64,000 nucleotides of DNA from Fimbriimonadaceae bacterium (GTDB taxonomy: Bacteria; Armatimonadota; Fimbriimonadia; Fimbriimonadales; Fimbriimonadaceae), in NCBI GenBank assembly GCA_023957775.1, contig JAMLGR010000014.1, forward strand, positions 55,392 through 119,391, in the 5' to 3' direction. The position numbers were made by a program, and so were the translations under genes. Position 1 is the first letter of the stretch. Every line of letters starts with the position of its first letter. This document shows positions 27,595 to 35,843 of this stretch, piece after piece. The notes beneath the pieces were generated by a model that saw only the letters and a list, made by a program, of their open reading frames with translations, searched no databases and was not told the origin of the DNA.

Positions 27595-28113
27595 ATGACG
27601 CTGTGGCAACTGGATCAGTCCTGGTTTCGCGCGATCCACGAAGGGTGGCGCCAGGACTGGTTGGACCCGGTGATGCGCCTGGTGACCGACTCGGGCCTTG
27701 GATCGGTGCAGATCCCAGTGTTGCTCGCGCTCCTGTTTTGGCGCCGCGCCCGGCCGTATGCGGGGGCTTGCTTGGGCGCGTTCCTGCTGTCCGGTGCCGT
27801 GCGCCTGGCCATCATGCGCTGGGCCGACCGCATGCGCCCGAGCAACTTCGACTTCGCGCACCCGCTCGAGTCGGTGTTCGGCAACACCAGTTTCCCAAGC
27901 GGGCACACGACCACCTCGTTCGCGATCGCGTTTACGCTCCTATTCATGACCCGAGGCTCCCGGCCCTGGGTCGGGTGGGTGGCGCTGGGATGGGCGTGTC
28001 TGGTGGGATTGAGCCGCATCTACGTGGGAGTCCACTATCCCACGGATGTGTTGGGAGGCGCCGGCCTGGGATTGGCTTCGGCCGCCGCGCTCCACCTCTG
28101 GCGCAACCGCTGA
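27595..28113 (+). CDS. PAP2-family membrane phosphatase
   Basis: A 172-aa integral membrane acid phosphatase of the PAP2 type, possibly acting on undecaprenyl pyrophosphate or phosphatidate. Motif 2 is FPSGHTTTSF and motif 3 is SRIYVGVHYPTDVLGG; motif 1 is degenerate (WADRMRPSN, with Met where the family Lys is expected if no gap is allowed). Five to six membrane helices. An undecaprenyl pyrophosphatase (BacA-like) role would fit the neighbouring cell wall cluster, but that is an inference. ATG 27595 chosen because an upstream TTG overlaps the terminator. Confidence 0.8.
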   Translation: MTLWQLDQSWFRAIHEGWRQDWLDPVMRLVTDSGLGSVQIPVLLALLFWRRARPYAGACLGAFLLSGAVRLAIMRWADRMRPSNFDFAHPLESVFGNTSFPSGHTTTSFAIAFTLLFMTRGSRPWVGWVALGWACLVGLSRIYVGVHYPTDVLGGAGLGLASAAALHLWRNR

Positions 28114-28157
28114 CCGTGGGCGTGCGTCCGATCCCCAGGGTGCCAAGCCCACTCTGA

Positions 28158-28237
28158 GTGCCACGCCCGCTGGACGGGCGTGCTGAGCCGTTCGGCCTGG
28201 AGATTGAACTCACGCCCGTCGGGCGGGCGTGGCACCC
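28158..28237. repeat. REP-like hairpin element, inverted pair (copy 2)
   Basis: 28158-28182 repeats the 8-bp stem, 5-base loop hairpin of copy 1, and 28211-28235 is its inverted partner with one difference (CGTCGGGCGGG instead of CGTCCAGCGGG). As at copy 1, it lies between convergent genes (PAP2 and accA) and could serve as a two-way terminator or mRNA end. Confidence 0.88.
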
Positions 28238-28294
28238 GCTTTGTTCGCGTCAAGGCCTTCACACCCGTTTTGGGAATCCGCGACCCCCGAACAA

Positions 28295-29299
28295 CTACCG
28301 GAAGAGGGTGGGGGTGACCCCGTCCTCGGCGCGGTAGATGCCCATCGCGCGGAACTTGTCGTAGCGGTGGTTGCGAAGGGCGTCGGCGTCCAGGGTCTCC
28401 AGTTCCGCGAGGTGCCGCACGATGCCCTCCTTGACGATCGTCGAGGACTCGGGCAGGTCACGATGCGCCCCGCCGCGCGGTTCGGGGAGGATCTCGTCGA
28501 TCAGACCCATCTCCAGGGCAGACTGGGCGGTGAGCTTGAGCGCGGCCGCGGCTTGCGGACCCTTCTCCGGTAGCCGCCAGAGGATGGCGGCGCACCCCTC
28601 GGGCGGGATGACGCTGTAGATCGCGTGCTCCTGCATCAGGACCCTGTTGGAGGTAGCGATGCCGATCGCTCCGCCGCTGCCCCCTTCGCCGATGACCACC
28701 GAAACCGTGGGAACCCCCACCTGGAACATGGCGACCATCGAGGCGGCGATCGCCTCGGAGATGCCGCGGGACTCGCTCTCCACGCCGGGGTCCGCCGCGG
28801 GCGTGTCCACAAACGTGACGATGGGAAGGCGGAACCGATCCGCCATCTGGAAGAGCCGGATCGCCTTGCGGTACCCCTCGGGCTTGGCCATGCCGAAGTT
28901 CCGGAACTGCCGCTCCTGGATGTTGCGCCCCTTCTGGTGTCCAACGACCATACAGGGACGCCCGTCCAGCATCGCTGGACCGCCCACGATCGCGTGGTCG
29001 GCGCCGAAGCACCGGTCGCCGTCCAGTTCGATGAAGTTCGTGAAGATCGTGTGGATGTAGTCGAGGGTGTACGGGCGCTTCTCGGCCCGGGCGACCAGCA
29101 CCTTTTCCCAAGGGCCGAGGCGGCTGTACATCACCGCGATGTAGTTGTCGCGGCGCGCTTCGAATTCCTTGATGCGGTCGGCGAGGTCTTTGCGCTTGGA
29201 CTCTTCGCGCTCCGTGCCCGCCAGCTCTTTGAGCTTGGCGATGCCCTCCTCAAGGTCGATCAGAGGCTTCTCCCACTCCTTCCAGCTCTTAGCGGCCAC
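28295..29299 (-). CDS. accA: Acetyl-CoA carboxylase carboxyltransferase subunit alpha
   Basis: A 334-aa subunit that, with AccD, moves the carboxyl group from biotin to acetyl-CoA, the first step of fatty acid synthesis. Typical N-terminal helix WEKPLIDLEEGIAKLKELA, RPYTLDYI, ELDGDRCFGADHAIVGG, VTFVDTPAADPGVESESRG and GEGGSGGAIGIATSNRVLM, SVIPPEGCAAILWR. GTG start at 29299 with GGGAGG close upstream. It overlaps the accD end by 11 bases, so the two subunits are probably made in equal amounts. Confidence 0.96.
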   Translation of the reverse strand: MAAKSWKEWEKPLIDLEEGIAKLKELAGTEREESKRKDLADRIKEFEARRDNYIAVMYSRLGPWEKVLVARAEKRPYTLDYIHTIFTNFIELDGDRCFGADHAIVGGPAMLDGRPCMVVGHQKGRNIQERQFRNFGMAKPEGYRKAIRLFQMADRFRLPIVTFVDTPAADPGVESESRGISEAIAASMVAMFQVGVPTVSVVIGEGGSGGAIGIATSNRVLMQEHAIYSVIPPEGCAAILWRLPEKGPQAAAALKLTAQSALEMGLIDEILPEPRGGAHRDLPESSTIVKEGIVRHLAELETLDADALRNHRYDKFRAMGIYRAEDGVTPTLFR

Positions 29300-30071
29300 G
29301 GACACCTCCCAACATCTGGACCAGCGAGGCGAGGGTGCCCCGCATCTCCTTGCGCGGCACAATCCGGTCGATCATTCCGTGGGCGAGCAGATACTCGGCC
29401 GTCTGGAAATCGTCGGGAACCTTGGAGACCTGGGCCTGTTTGCTCACCCGGGCTCCGGCAAAACCGATCAGGGCCTTGGGTTCGGCGAGGATCACGTCGG
29501 CCACGCTCGCGTAGCTGGCGAGCACGCCCGCCATGGTCGGGTCGGTGAAGACGGCGATGTACGGGGCCCCGCTCGAGGAGCACCGCTGAGCGGCGGCGGT
29601 GGTTTTGGCCATCTGCATCAGCGAGAGAAGCCCCTCCTGCATGCGGGCGCCGCCCGAGGCGCAGAAGATGATGGCGGGCATGGATCCCTCGGTGGCGCGC
29701 TCCAGCGTCCGCGTGATCTTCTCGCCGGCCACCGATCCCATCGAGCCGCCCATGAACGCGAAATCCGCCACGGCCGTGCTCACGCGGACGCCCTCGAGAA
29801 GGGCCGTGCCGCTCACGACGCTGTCGAACGCCCCGGTCTTGGACTCGGTGGCATCCAGCTTGTCCTGGTACTCCGGGAACTGCAGGGTGTTGATCGACCG
29901 CAGATCCCGATCCGCCTCTTCGAACGACCCCTCGTCGAAGGTGCACGCGATGCGTTGGGCGGCGCTGAGCCGGTGGTGGTGCGAGCAGTGGGGGCAGACG
30001 CGGAGGTTCTGATCGAACTCCGCCGAAAAGAGCACCTTCTTGCACCGGGCACACTGGAGAAAGGCATCCAT
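29289..30071 (-). CDS. accD: Acetyl-CoA carboxylase carboxyltransferase subunit beta
   Basis: A 260-aa partner of AccA. The N-terminal zinc ribbon is C7-x2-C10-x15-C26-x2-C29 (CARCKK and CPHCSHH). The crotonase fold follows, with VADFAFMGGSMGSVAGEKI, CASGGARMQEGLLSLMQM and FTDPTMAGVLASYASVADV. It is shorter at the C-terminus than E. coli AccD, like many compact forms. ATG 30071 chosen because it immediately precedes the zinc ribbon. Upstream it is divergent from the DivIVA-like gene. Confidence 0.95.
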   Translation of the reverse strand: MDAFLQCARCKKVLFSAEFDQNLRVCPHCSHHHRLSAAQRIACTFDEGSFEEADRDLRSINTLQFPEYQDKLDATESKTGAFDSVVSGTALLEGVRVSTAVADFAFMGGSMGSVAGEKITRTLERATEGSMPAIIFCASGGARMQEGLLSLMQMAKTTAAAQRCSSSGAPYIAVFTDPTMAGVLASYASVADVILAEPKALIGFAGARVSKQAQVSKVPDDFQTAEYLLAHGMIDRIVPRKEMRGTLASLVQMLGGVRGR

Positions 30072-30213
30072 AGTTGACCGTGCCCTTGGGAGTCGGGCTC
30101 GGACGCTCAGGATACCCGTCCCTTGGGCCCGGGCCGACACGGCCAAATGGTGGAAAATGGTGCGGATGGCACAACCCTTGCAGTCCCACACTTCGAGGCG
30201 GCAGGCAGTTCCA

Positions 30214-30811
30214 ATGGCCGAAGAGAGCACCGAAAAGAGACCGACCGGGAAGATGTTTTCAACCTCGTTCCGCGGCTACGACCGCGACGAGGTCGAGACG
30301 CATTTCGCGCAGGTGAAGACCGAGACCCAGCACCTTCTGGGCCAACTCGCGGCGCTGCGTCAATCTTTGGAAGAAGCGAAGCTGGAAGCCCAAACGGCGA
30401 CCGCGCGCCGAGGAGGCCGAATCCAAACGATCCGCCGCCGAAACGGCTCTCGGGCAGATGGTCGCCGAGGTGGAGCGCTTGCGCATGGAGCTCGACGGCT
30501 CGGTCAAGGAGCGCGACGAGCTGAAGGAGCGCGTCGAAGGGCTTCAACAGGAGGAGTCCGCCTCCCGCGAGATCCTCAGGGCGGCCCAGAAGACGGCCGA
30601 AGAGATGCGCGCCAACGCGAGGCAAGAAGCCGAATCGATGGTCCGGACCGCCGAAGAGCGGGTCAGCAAGATCGAAGCGGACGGTCGAGAGCGCCAGAAG
30701 GAGCTCGACGAGCAGTTCGAGCGGATGCGCGCCGAATTCGACAAGTTCCTTTCCAAGGCCCGATCGTTGGCCAGCGGCTTCGTGCGCGAGATCGACGAAG
30801 TCCGCGAATGA
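30214..30811 (+). pseudogene. DivIVA-domain protein broken by a +1 frameshift (or read by frameshifting)
   Basis: The frame from ATG 30214 gives MAEESTEKRPTGKMFSTSFRGYDRDEVETHF..., the DivIVA membrane-binding start, and a coiled coil as far as AKLEAQTATAR. It then turns into Arg-rich nonsense. A second frame (+1) continues the coiled coil in perfect register: AEEAESKRSAAETALGQMVAE, then ERLRMELDG to the stop at 30811. The switch must fall within about 30400-30409 (ACCGCGCGCC). The combined product would be about 198 aa, normal for DivIVA-like cell-pole or septum proteins. Sequencing error, recent mutation and programmed +1 frameshifting cannot be told apart here. Confidence 0.75.
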
Positions 30812-30840
30812 CCATGCGAGGTGCATGGAGTGCATGGGAG

Positions 30841-30865
30841 GTGCCACGCCCGCTGGACGGGCGTG
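30841..30865. repeat. REP-like hairpin element, single (copy 3)
   Basis: Identical 25-base core to copy 1, 30 bp after the DivIVA-like stop. The gene-free stretch 30812-31204 holds this element, a doubtful small reading frame (30918-31064), a C/G-rich hairpin (31081-31117) and a heptamer array (31128-31204). Confidence 0.88.
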
Positions 30866-30917
30866 ACCCCCACGTCCGAACCCGCGATGGATTTCAAGGT
30901 GTCCATCCGTAGGCTTC

Positions 30918-31064
30918 TTGCCAAGACAAGAGGCCGAGCGGTGGGTCCCGTACACCGGTTTCCCCCTGATGGGCAATGCCGCGCGCTGCTACCGGAGCGC
31001 CGGTTTGGAGGCCGACGCCCGGCGTGCGGAGAAGGAAGCCGCGCGGCTGAAAGCGCTTCGCTAG
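30918..31064 (+). pseudogene. Doubtful 48-aa reading frame, possible gene remnant
   Basis: From TTG 30918 the frame reads PRQEAERWVPYTGFPLMGN, continues with ARCYRSAGLEADARRAEKEA and ends ARLKALR. Amino acid composition and third-position G+C look coding, and the end resembles a genuine helical C-terminus. There is no clear start or ribosome binding site, and a REP element stands 50 bp upstream. It could be the tail of a gene whose front was lost. I do not recognise it. Confidence 0.25.
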
Positions 31065-31080
31065 CGGCCGGAAGCCCCTC

Positions 31081-31117
31081 ACCCCCTGCCCCCTCTCCCC
31101 CAGAGGGGCGAGGGGGT
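31081..31117. repeat. C/G-rich imperfect hairpin next to the heptamer array
   Basis: ACCCCCT-G-CCCC (31081-31092) faces GGGG-CG-AGGGGGT (31105-31117), forming 7 plus 4 pairs around a small internal loop. It may act as an end signal for leftward or rightward transcripts but has no U-run. Confidence 0.5.
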
Positions 31118-31127
31118 CCAGACTCCC

Positions 31128-31204
31128 CACCCAAAGCCCAAGGCCCAAAGCCCAAAGCCCAAGGCCCAAGGCCCAAGGACGAAGGACGAAGGACGAAGGA
31201 CCAA
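31128..31204. repeat. Heptamer tandem array, 11 units, abutting the MinD-like stop codon
   Basis: Read on the minus strand, directly after the TAG of the MinD-like gene (31207-31205), the sequence divides into TTGGTCC, three TTCGTCC, then TTGGGCC/TTGGGCT variants. All are exactly 7 bases, with no interruption over 77 bases. Confidence 0.93.
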
Positions 31205-32014
31205 CTACGCCGGACGCTTGACGCCGATCGAGAACACCTGGCGGAGCCGGTCCACGAGCGACTCGGTGGCGGGAGTGTGCTGCTGTCCCAAGAGGCTCGC
31301 GGCGAGCCGGGCCACATCTTGCGATGCGGGCAGGTTCGGCTGCGCGAGCAGGAAGGGCTGGCGCTTGCGGATGCACGCGACGGCGTGCGGATCGTGGCGC
31401 ACCATGCCCGCGTAGATCAGCGACTTCTCAAGAAACTGCTGGGTGATCGAGAACAGCTTCGCGTACACCGCGCGCGCCTGTGGTTCGCCGGAGACCATGT
31501 TCATCACGACGTGGACCTTGGCGTTGGGCTTGCGCGCGTACAGCGTCTTGGCCGTGGCGTACGCGTCGGTGATGCTGGCCGGATCGGGCGTGCTGATGAG
31601 GAGCACGTCGTCCGCGGCTTGCAGGAACGTCATCGTGTTGTTGTCGATGCCGGCGCCCGTGTCGAAGATCAGGACGTCCATGCACTCTTCCAACTCGCTG
31701 AGCTGTCCGAGGAACGCATCGAGCCGACCGGCCTCGAGGTTGACCAGCGCCTGCACGCCGGAGCCTCCAGCGACGAACTGGATGCCTCCGGGGCCAGGCG
31801 TCGCGATCTCGAGGAGACGCTTCTCCCCGGCGATCACGTGCTGAAGCGTGTGGGGTGCCTTCGTCCCGAGCACCACGTCGAGGTTCGCCAGACCCAGGTC
31901 CGCGTCGAAGACCAGCGTGCGAAGCCCACGCTGAGCCAAGGCGATGGCGAGGTTTGCGGAGAGATTGGTTTTGCCGACTCCGCCTTTGCCACTGGTGACC
32001 GCGAAGGTCCGCAT
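31205..32014 (-). CDS. MinD/FlhG-type ParA-family ATPase
   Basis: A 269-aa deviant-Walker ATPase. Walker A is SGKGGVGKTN (8-17) with the signature Lys, then DADLGLANLDVVLG (38-51) and IFDTGAGIDNNTM (switch II, 115-127). Members position poles, flagella, pili or chemosensory arrays. The DLGLANLDVVLG stretch is that of FlhG/YlxH rather than chromosome ParA. No amphipathic MinD membrane helix is obvious at the C-terminus (RQVFSIGVKRPA). It begins on the base after the stop of the MshEN-pseudokinase gene, so the pair is translationally linked, and it probably works with that protein. Confidence 0.85.
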   Translation of the reverse strand: MRTFAVTSGKGGVGKTNLSANLAIALAQRGLRTLVFDADLGLANLDVVLGTKAPHTLQHVIAGEKRLLEIATPGPGGIQFVAGGSGVQALVNLEAGRLDAFLGQLSELEECMDVLIFDTGAGIDNNTMTFLQAADDVLLISTPDPASITDAYATAKTLYARKPNAKVHVVMNMVSGEPQARAVYAKLFSITQQFLEKSLIYAGMVRHDPHAVACIRKRQPFLLAQPNLPASQDVARLAASLLGQQHTPATESLVDRLRQVFSIGVKRPA

Positions 32015-33337
32015 CTACGCGGCCCTCTTGCGGCTGAACAGCCGTCGCCAGAGGCTCGGCCGGTCCGCTTCGCCACCCTCGAGAAGCTCCAAGAGGTGGT
32101 CGCGGTCGCCGGGCTTGTCGAACCGCTTGGCCTCGTCCGCGTGGGAGAGAGCGGCCCAGTTGTAGGATCGCAGCGTGTTGGCCAGGTGGAACGGCGAAGA
32201 GAAGCGCTTCGTGGGATCGCTCTCCAAACACCCGGCGACGACCTTGCGGAACGCATCCGGCATGTTCGCCACGGCCTTGTTCGCGTCGCCCCACCACACG
32301 CCGTTCTCGCCGGTCGCGTGCGGGTTCTCGCCGGTTGCGCACTCCCAGAGAAGCGTGCCGAGGGCGAACACATCCGCGCTGGCGGGGCTGTTGCTTTCCG
32401 AAAAGACCTCGGGACAACCGTAGTTGGCGGGCGGGTTCGCGATAGGTGCCAGCATCGGGCCGTTCCAGCGGATGAAGATGTTCGACGGGCAGACCAATCC
32501 GCACCGCCCGCCGTTCTGGTTCAACGCTTCGACGCCGTCGGCGATCTGGGCCACGATCTCTGCGGCTTGGGCAATGGTGCGGGCGCCGCGCGTACGGAGC
32601 ACCTGCTCGAGGGTCTCACCCTCCATCGGCTCGAGGACCGACCAGCGGTGGTCGTTGGCCTCCAACCAATCGTAAACCGTGCAAATACTCTTGTTTTGGG
32701 TTCGGGCGCACGCTCGAACGAGCTGGAACTGCTCCCACTCTTCGACGCTTCCCGCCGAGACGCACTGCAGCGTCACTTTGCGGTCGAGTTCTCGATCGTA
32801 GGCGTCCATGAGCGTGGCGATCCCCAGGCGACGCCGGGGCTTGGGGTTGATGAAACGCTCGGGAACAAAGGCCGCCTCGCCCATCGGTTCCACCACCGGA
32901 CCTTCCTCGAGGCGGTAGGCGGAGCGGATGGCCTTGGTGAGGCGTCCCTGGGGCGCGATGTACAGGATCAGCCTTCTGCGCACGAGCTGCGAGAGAAGAT
33001 CGGTCGTGATGACGTCGATCGGGTCGGCCAGGGCGCACTCGAACGCGTCGTCGACGATTCTCAAGGGCAACACGCAGTAGGAGAGCGCGATGTTGGAGCT
33101 GATCTGGTCGAGCGCCGCGGGCTCGGGGCGCTGAACCTCGGGTTGCCAATGCGGGTAGCCGTACTGTTCGGCGAGGCACGCCGAGATCTGCTCCTCGGTG
33201 GCATAACCGCGTTCGATCAGGATCTCTCCCAACCTGCGGTTCGTGCTTTGCTGCGCGGAGAGCGCAACGGAAAGCTGTAGGTTGGTGATGAGCCCCTGCT
33301 CCACCAAGAGGTCGCCCAGCTTGCGGTATTGATTCAT
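32015..33337 (-). CDS. MshEN (c-di-GMP-binding type) domain fused to a pseudokinase
   Basis: 440 aa. Residues 6-29 and 35-58 are two copies of the MshEN motif (R/K)LGxxLxxxGxxxxxxLxxxLxxQ, the module that binds c-di-GMP in MshE-type ATPases. The GspE N-terminal fold continues to about 160 (ALADPIDVITTDLL). No GspE ATPase follows. Instead 168-400 resembles a Ser/Thr kinase that has lost its active site: VTLQ (188-191) where VAxK is expected, RCGLVCPSNIFI (278-289) for HRDLKPSNIL, and APIANPP where DFG should be. GCPEVFSE and SADVFALGTLLWECATGENPH keep the C-lobe. A binding, not phosphorylating, signal protein is inferred. Confidence 0.78.
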   Translation of the reverse strand: MNQYRKLGDLLVEQGLITNLQLSVALSAQQSTNRRLGEILIERGYATEEQISACLAEQYGYPHWQPEVQRPEPAALDQISSNIALSYCVLPLRIVDDAFECALADPIDVITTDLLSQLVRRRLILYIAPQGRLTKAIRSAYRLEEGPVVEPMGEAAFVPERFINPKPRRRLGIATLMDAYDRELDRKVTLQCVSAGSVEEWEQFQLVRACARTQNKSICTVYDWLEANDHRWSVLEPMEGETLEQVLRTRGARTIAQAAEIVAQIADGVEALNQNGGRCGLVCPSNIFIRWNGPMLAPIANPPANYGCPEVFSESNSPASADVFALGTLLWECATGENPHATGENGVWWGDANKAVANMPDAFRKVVAGCLESDPTKRFSSPFHLANTLRSYNWAALSHADEAKRFDKPGDRDHLLELLEGGEADRPSLWRRLFSRKRAA

Positions 33338-33420
33338 GGAAGTTGACGCTCCGATAGGAACCCTTGTCAACGATTGTCGGCACGACCCGACCGTAACTTT
33401 ACGGGGAATCCCGTCCTTCG

Positions 33421-34884
33421 CTAATCCGTGGCCGCGTAGGTCTTGAGGGGATCGGTCATTTCGACGAACTCGTCCCGACCCAGCGCCACCCCGTTCCAAT
33501 CGAACATGTAGAACGTGGGGCCCTTGCGGTCCAAAACCTCGCGAACGCGCTGGGCGCGCCCCTTCGCCCTCGTGTCTTGCGGCGGTTCGGTCATCGCGAC
33601 CGCGACATCGGCCTCGGACACGAGCCGCTTGGACTGGCCCATCTCCTGCAGCGCGTGAAAGAGACTTCGCTCCGGGTCGATGTTGTGGTACTCGAGATCG
33701 ACGGAGTGCAGGGCGTCGTCTCCGGGCTCGAGGTCGTACTCCTTGCGGTACTGCTCGACCATCTGCCATTTCGCCACCCAATCGAGCCGATCGGCAAGCT
33801 GGAACGGATCGTTCTCGAGGCCGTCGAGGGTGCCGCGCCAAGCATCAAGCACCCAGTCGGTCTGCTCGTCATCCCCCCGGTAGCGTTCGGCGAGATCCAG
33901 ATACCGCCGCTGAAGCTGCGTCGCGCGTTCGCTCGAGCCGTCCGCCAGCGTCACCTTCCACGTGAAGGAGGGGTCCCGACTCACCTCGCGCAACGCGCCG
34001 AGGGGGTTGGCGAGCAACACGTCGTCCGGGACCTGGTTGTCCTCCAGCAGGCGGATGACCAGCGCAGTGGCGCCGACCTTCAGCGCGTACGCGAACTCGT
34101 GCTGGTTGGATTCGCCGAAGAGGAGATGGAGGCGCGTGAGCCCGTCGTGCGAGTAGAAGTGCTCCCACTTGGGGTTGATGAGGGCCCGGTTGAACCGCAC
34201 GCGACTGGCGATGGCTTTGACGATGTGGTCCGCACGCTGGCTGAGCTGGAACGCCACCGAGTCGTCCTCCTCGACGTTGTAGACGTGGCTCACCCAGATG
34301 TAGTCCACCGGGTGCTCCATCATCTCGCTGTAGCTCGGGCCCGAACCTCCGGCGGTCAGGAGGTGACCGCCCACCCGGCCTACCCCGGCGTAGATTTGGC
34401 GCGTGACCAGGAACGGAACCAACAAGGATACGGCGGCGCTGAGGAAGTCGTCGTCGGATCGGACGAGGTAGTTCTCGTGACAGCCGAACGTGTGGCCACC
34501 GAAGTGGTCCACGCTGTTGTTGTAGAACTGCACGTCGTCCCGGAGGCCCATCTCCCGCACCGCGCGGACGATGAGGCGCTGTCCGGCGCGGTCGTTTGCG
34601 ATCAGGTCTTTGAGCGAGCGGCACTCGGCGGTCGCGTATTCGAGGTGCGAACCGACGGCATCGACGTACAGCCTCCCTCCATTGAGCAGGAATCCCCCGT
34701 TCCGTGCGGGTTCGAACACGTCGTCGCGCGCGTGGAGGTCGATCGCGCCCAAGCGCAGCTCGTGGAAGAGGAAGTCCTTGACCACGTCCACGATCGCATC
34801 GGCGCCGCCCAAGGACTCATCCGCCACCAGACAGCCGAACTCGGTTTCGACGCCGAAGACGCGCGGCTGGGTCTTGAGGGCCAT
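33421..34884 (-). CDS. pafA: PafA-family ligase (Pup / UBact-type protein ligase)
   Basis: A 487-aa carboxylate-amine ligase of the glutamine-synthetase-related Pup ligase family, which attaches a small protein tag to lysines. PafA-like landmarks: GVETEFG (11-17; Dop has GTEVEYG), NGGRLYVDAVGSHLEYATAEC (68-88; close to the PafA D-V-G-S-H-P-E-Y-A-T motif with one inserted residue), NNSVDHFGGHTFGCHENYL (122-140), PFLVTRQI, LSQRADHI, and LDWVAKWQM. About 30 extra residues (172-210) precede LSQRADHI. Non-actinobacterial homologues belong to the UBact system. No tag, Dop or proteasome gene lies in the window. Confidence 0.85.
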   Translation of the reverse strand: MALKTQPRVFGVETEFGCLVADESLGGADAIVDVVKDFLFHELRLGAIDLHARDDVFEPARNGGFLLNGGRLYVDAVGSHLEYATAECRSLKDLIANDRAGQRLIVRAVREMGLRDDVQFYNNSVDHFGGHTFGCHENYLVRSDDDFLSAAVSLLVPFLVTRQIYAGVGRVGGHLLTAGGSGPSYSEMMEHPVDYIWVSHVYNVEEDDSVAFQLSQRADHIVKAIASRVRFNRALINPKWEHFYSHDGLTRLHLLFGESNQHEFAYALKVGATALVIRLLEDNQVPDDVLLANPLGALREVSRDPSFTWKVTLADGSSERATQLQRRYLDLAERYRGDDEQTDWVLDAWRGTLDGLENDPFQLADRLDWVAKWQMVEQYRKEYDLEPGDDALHSVDLEYHNIDPERSLFHALQEMGQSKRLVSEADVAVAMTEPPQDTRAKGRAQRVREVLDRKGPTFYMFDWNGVALGRDEFVEMTDPLKTYAATD

Positions 34885-34893
34885 ACGGCTATT

Positions 34894-35838
34894 CTACTGG
34901 GCCATCGCGAGCTGGATCAGATCCCTCGGCGGCTTGAAGTTCACGTCCTCCTTGATCGTTTCGAGGACCTCGACGGGAACGTCCGGCCGCCCCTGCAGCA
35001 GGCTCCCGATGACGTCCTGCACGAGGTGCTCCGGCGTCGAGGCGCCGCTGGAGACCCCGACGGTCGCGAACTGGGTCCGCCACGGCGCTTGGACCTCGTC
35101 GGGGTACATGAGCAGGTGGGCTTCCACTCCGAGGGACTCTGCGACTTCGCGCAGACGGTTGCTGTTCGAGGAGGTGGTGGAACCCACGATCAGCACGAGA
35201 TCGCACTGCTCGGCGAGGTTGCGAATGGCGGACTGGCGGTTCGTGGTCGCGTAGCAGATGTCTTCCTTCTGGGGCGTTTGAAGGTGCGGAAACCGTCGTT
35301 TGAGCACCGAGAGCGTCTTCTCCACCTCGTCCACGCTGAGCGTTGTCTGGGTGAGGACCGCGAGCTTCTCGTAGTGGGGAAGGCGAAGGCGCTCCGCGTC
35401 CTCGGGCGTCTCGACAAGCACCATGCGTTCCGGCGCCTCGCCCATCGTGCCCTCGGCCTCGACGTGGCCCGAGTGCCCGATGTAGATGAGGAAGTAGCCC
35501 TTGCGCGCGAAGTGGCGCGCCTCGTTGTGCACCTTGGTGACGAGGGGGCACGTCGCGTCGATGATCTTGAGCTCGCGTTCCGCCGCCACGTGCCGCACCT
35601 CGGGCGAGACTCCGTGCGCCGAGAAGACGACCGGGCAACCGGGGGGAATCTCCTCGATCGATTCGACGAAGATGACGCCGCGCTTTTCGAAACTGCGCAC
35701 GACCCACTCGTTGTGCACGATGGCGTGCCTCACGTAGAGGGGGGCGCCGTGGATCTTGAGGGCGAGATCGACCACCTCGATCGCGTATGCGACGCCTGCA
35801 CAGAACCCGCGCGGCGCGGCAAGGAGGATTCGCTGCAC
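34894..35838 (-). CDS. ispH: 4-hydroxy-3-methylbut-2-enyl diphosphate reductase
   Basis: A 314-aa iron-sulfur enzyme, last step of the methylerythritol phosphate route to isoprenoid precursors, needed for the undecaprenyl carrier and quinones. The three cluster cysteines are C13 (RGFCAGV), C97 (DATCPLV) and C195 (EDICYATTNRQ). The active-site E-x-E-G-T-M-G stretch is at 127-133, and SSGASTPEHLV closes the substrate site. GTG start at 35838, directly before the conserved QRILLAAPRGFC. Nine bases separate it from pafA, five from the lipoprotein gene. Confidence 0.95.
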   Translation of the reverse strand: MQRILLAAPRGFCAGVAYAIEVVDLALKIHGAPLYVRHAIVHNEWVVRSFEKRGVIFVESIEEIPPGCPVVFSAHGVSPEVRHVAAERELKIIDATCPLVTKVHNEARHFARKGYFLIYIGHSGHVEAEGTMGEAPERMVLVETPEDAERLRLPHYEKLAVLTQTTLSVDEVEKTLSVLKRRFPHLQTPQKEDICYATTNRQSAIRNLAEQCDLVLIVGSTTSSNSNRLREVAESLGVEAHLLMYPDEVQAPWRTQFATVGVSSGASTPEHLVQDVIGSLLQGRPDVPVEVLETIKEDVNFKPPRDLIQLAMAQ

Positions 35839-35843
35839 GAGGT

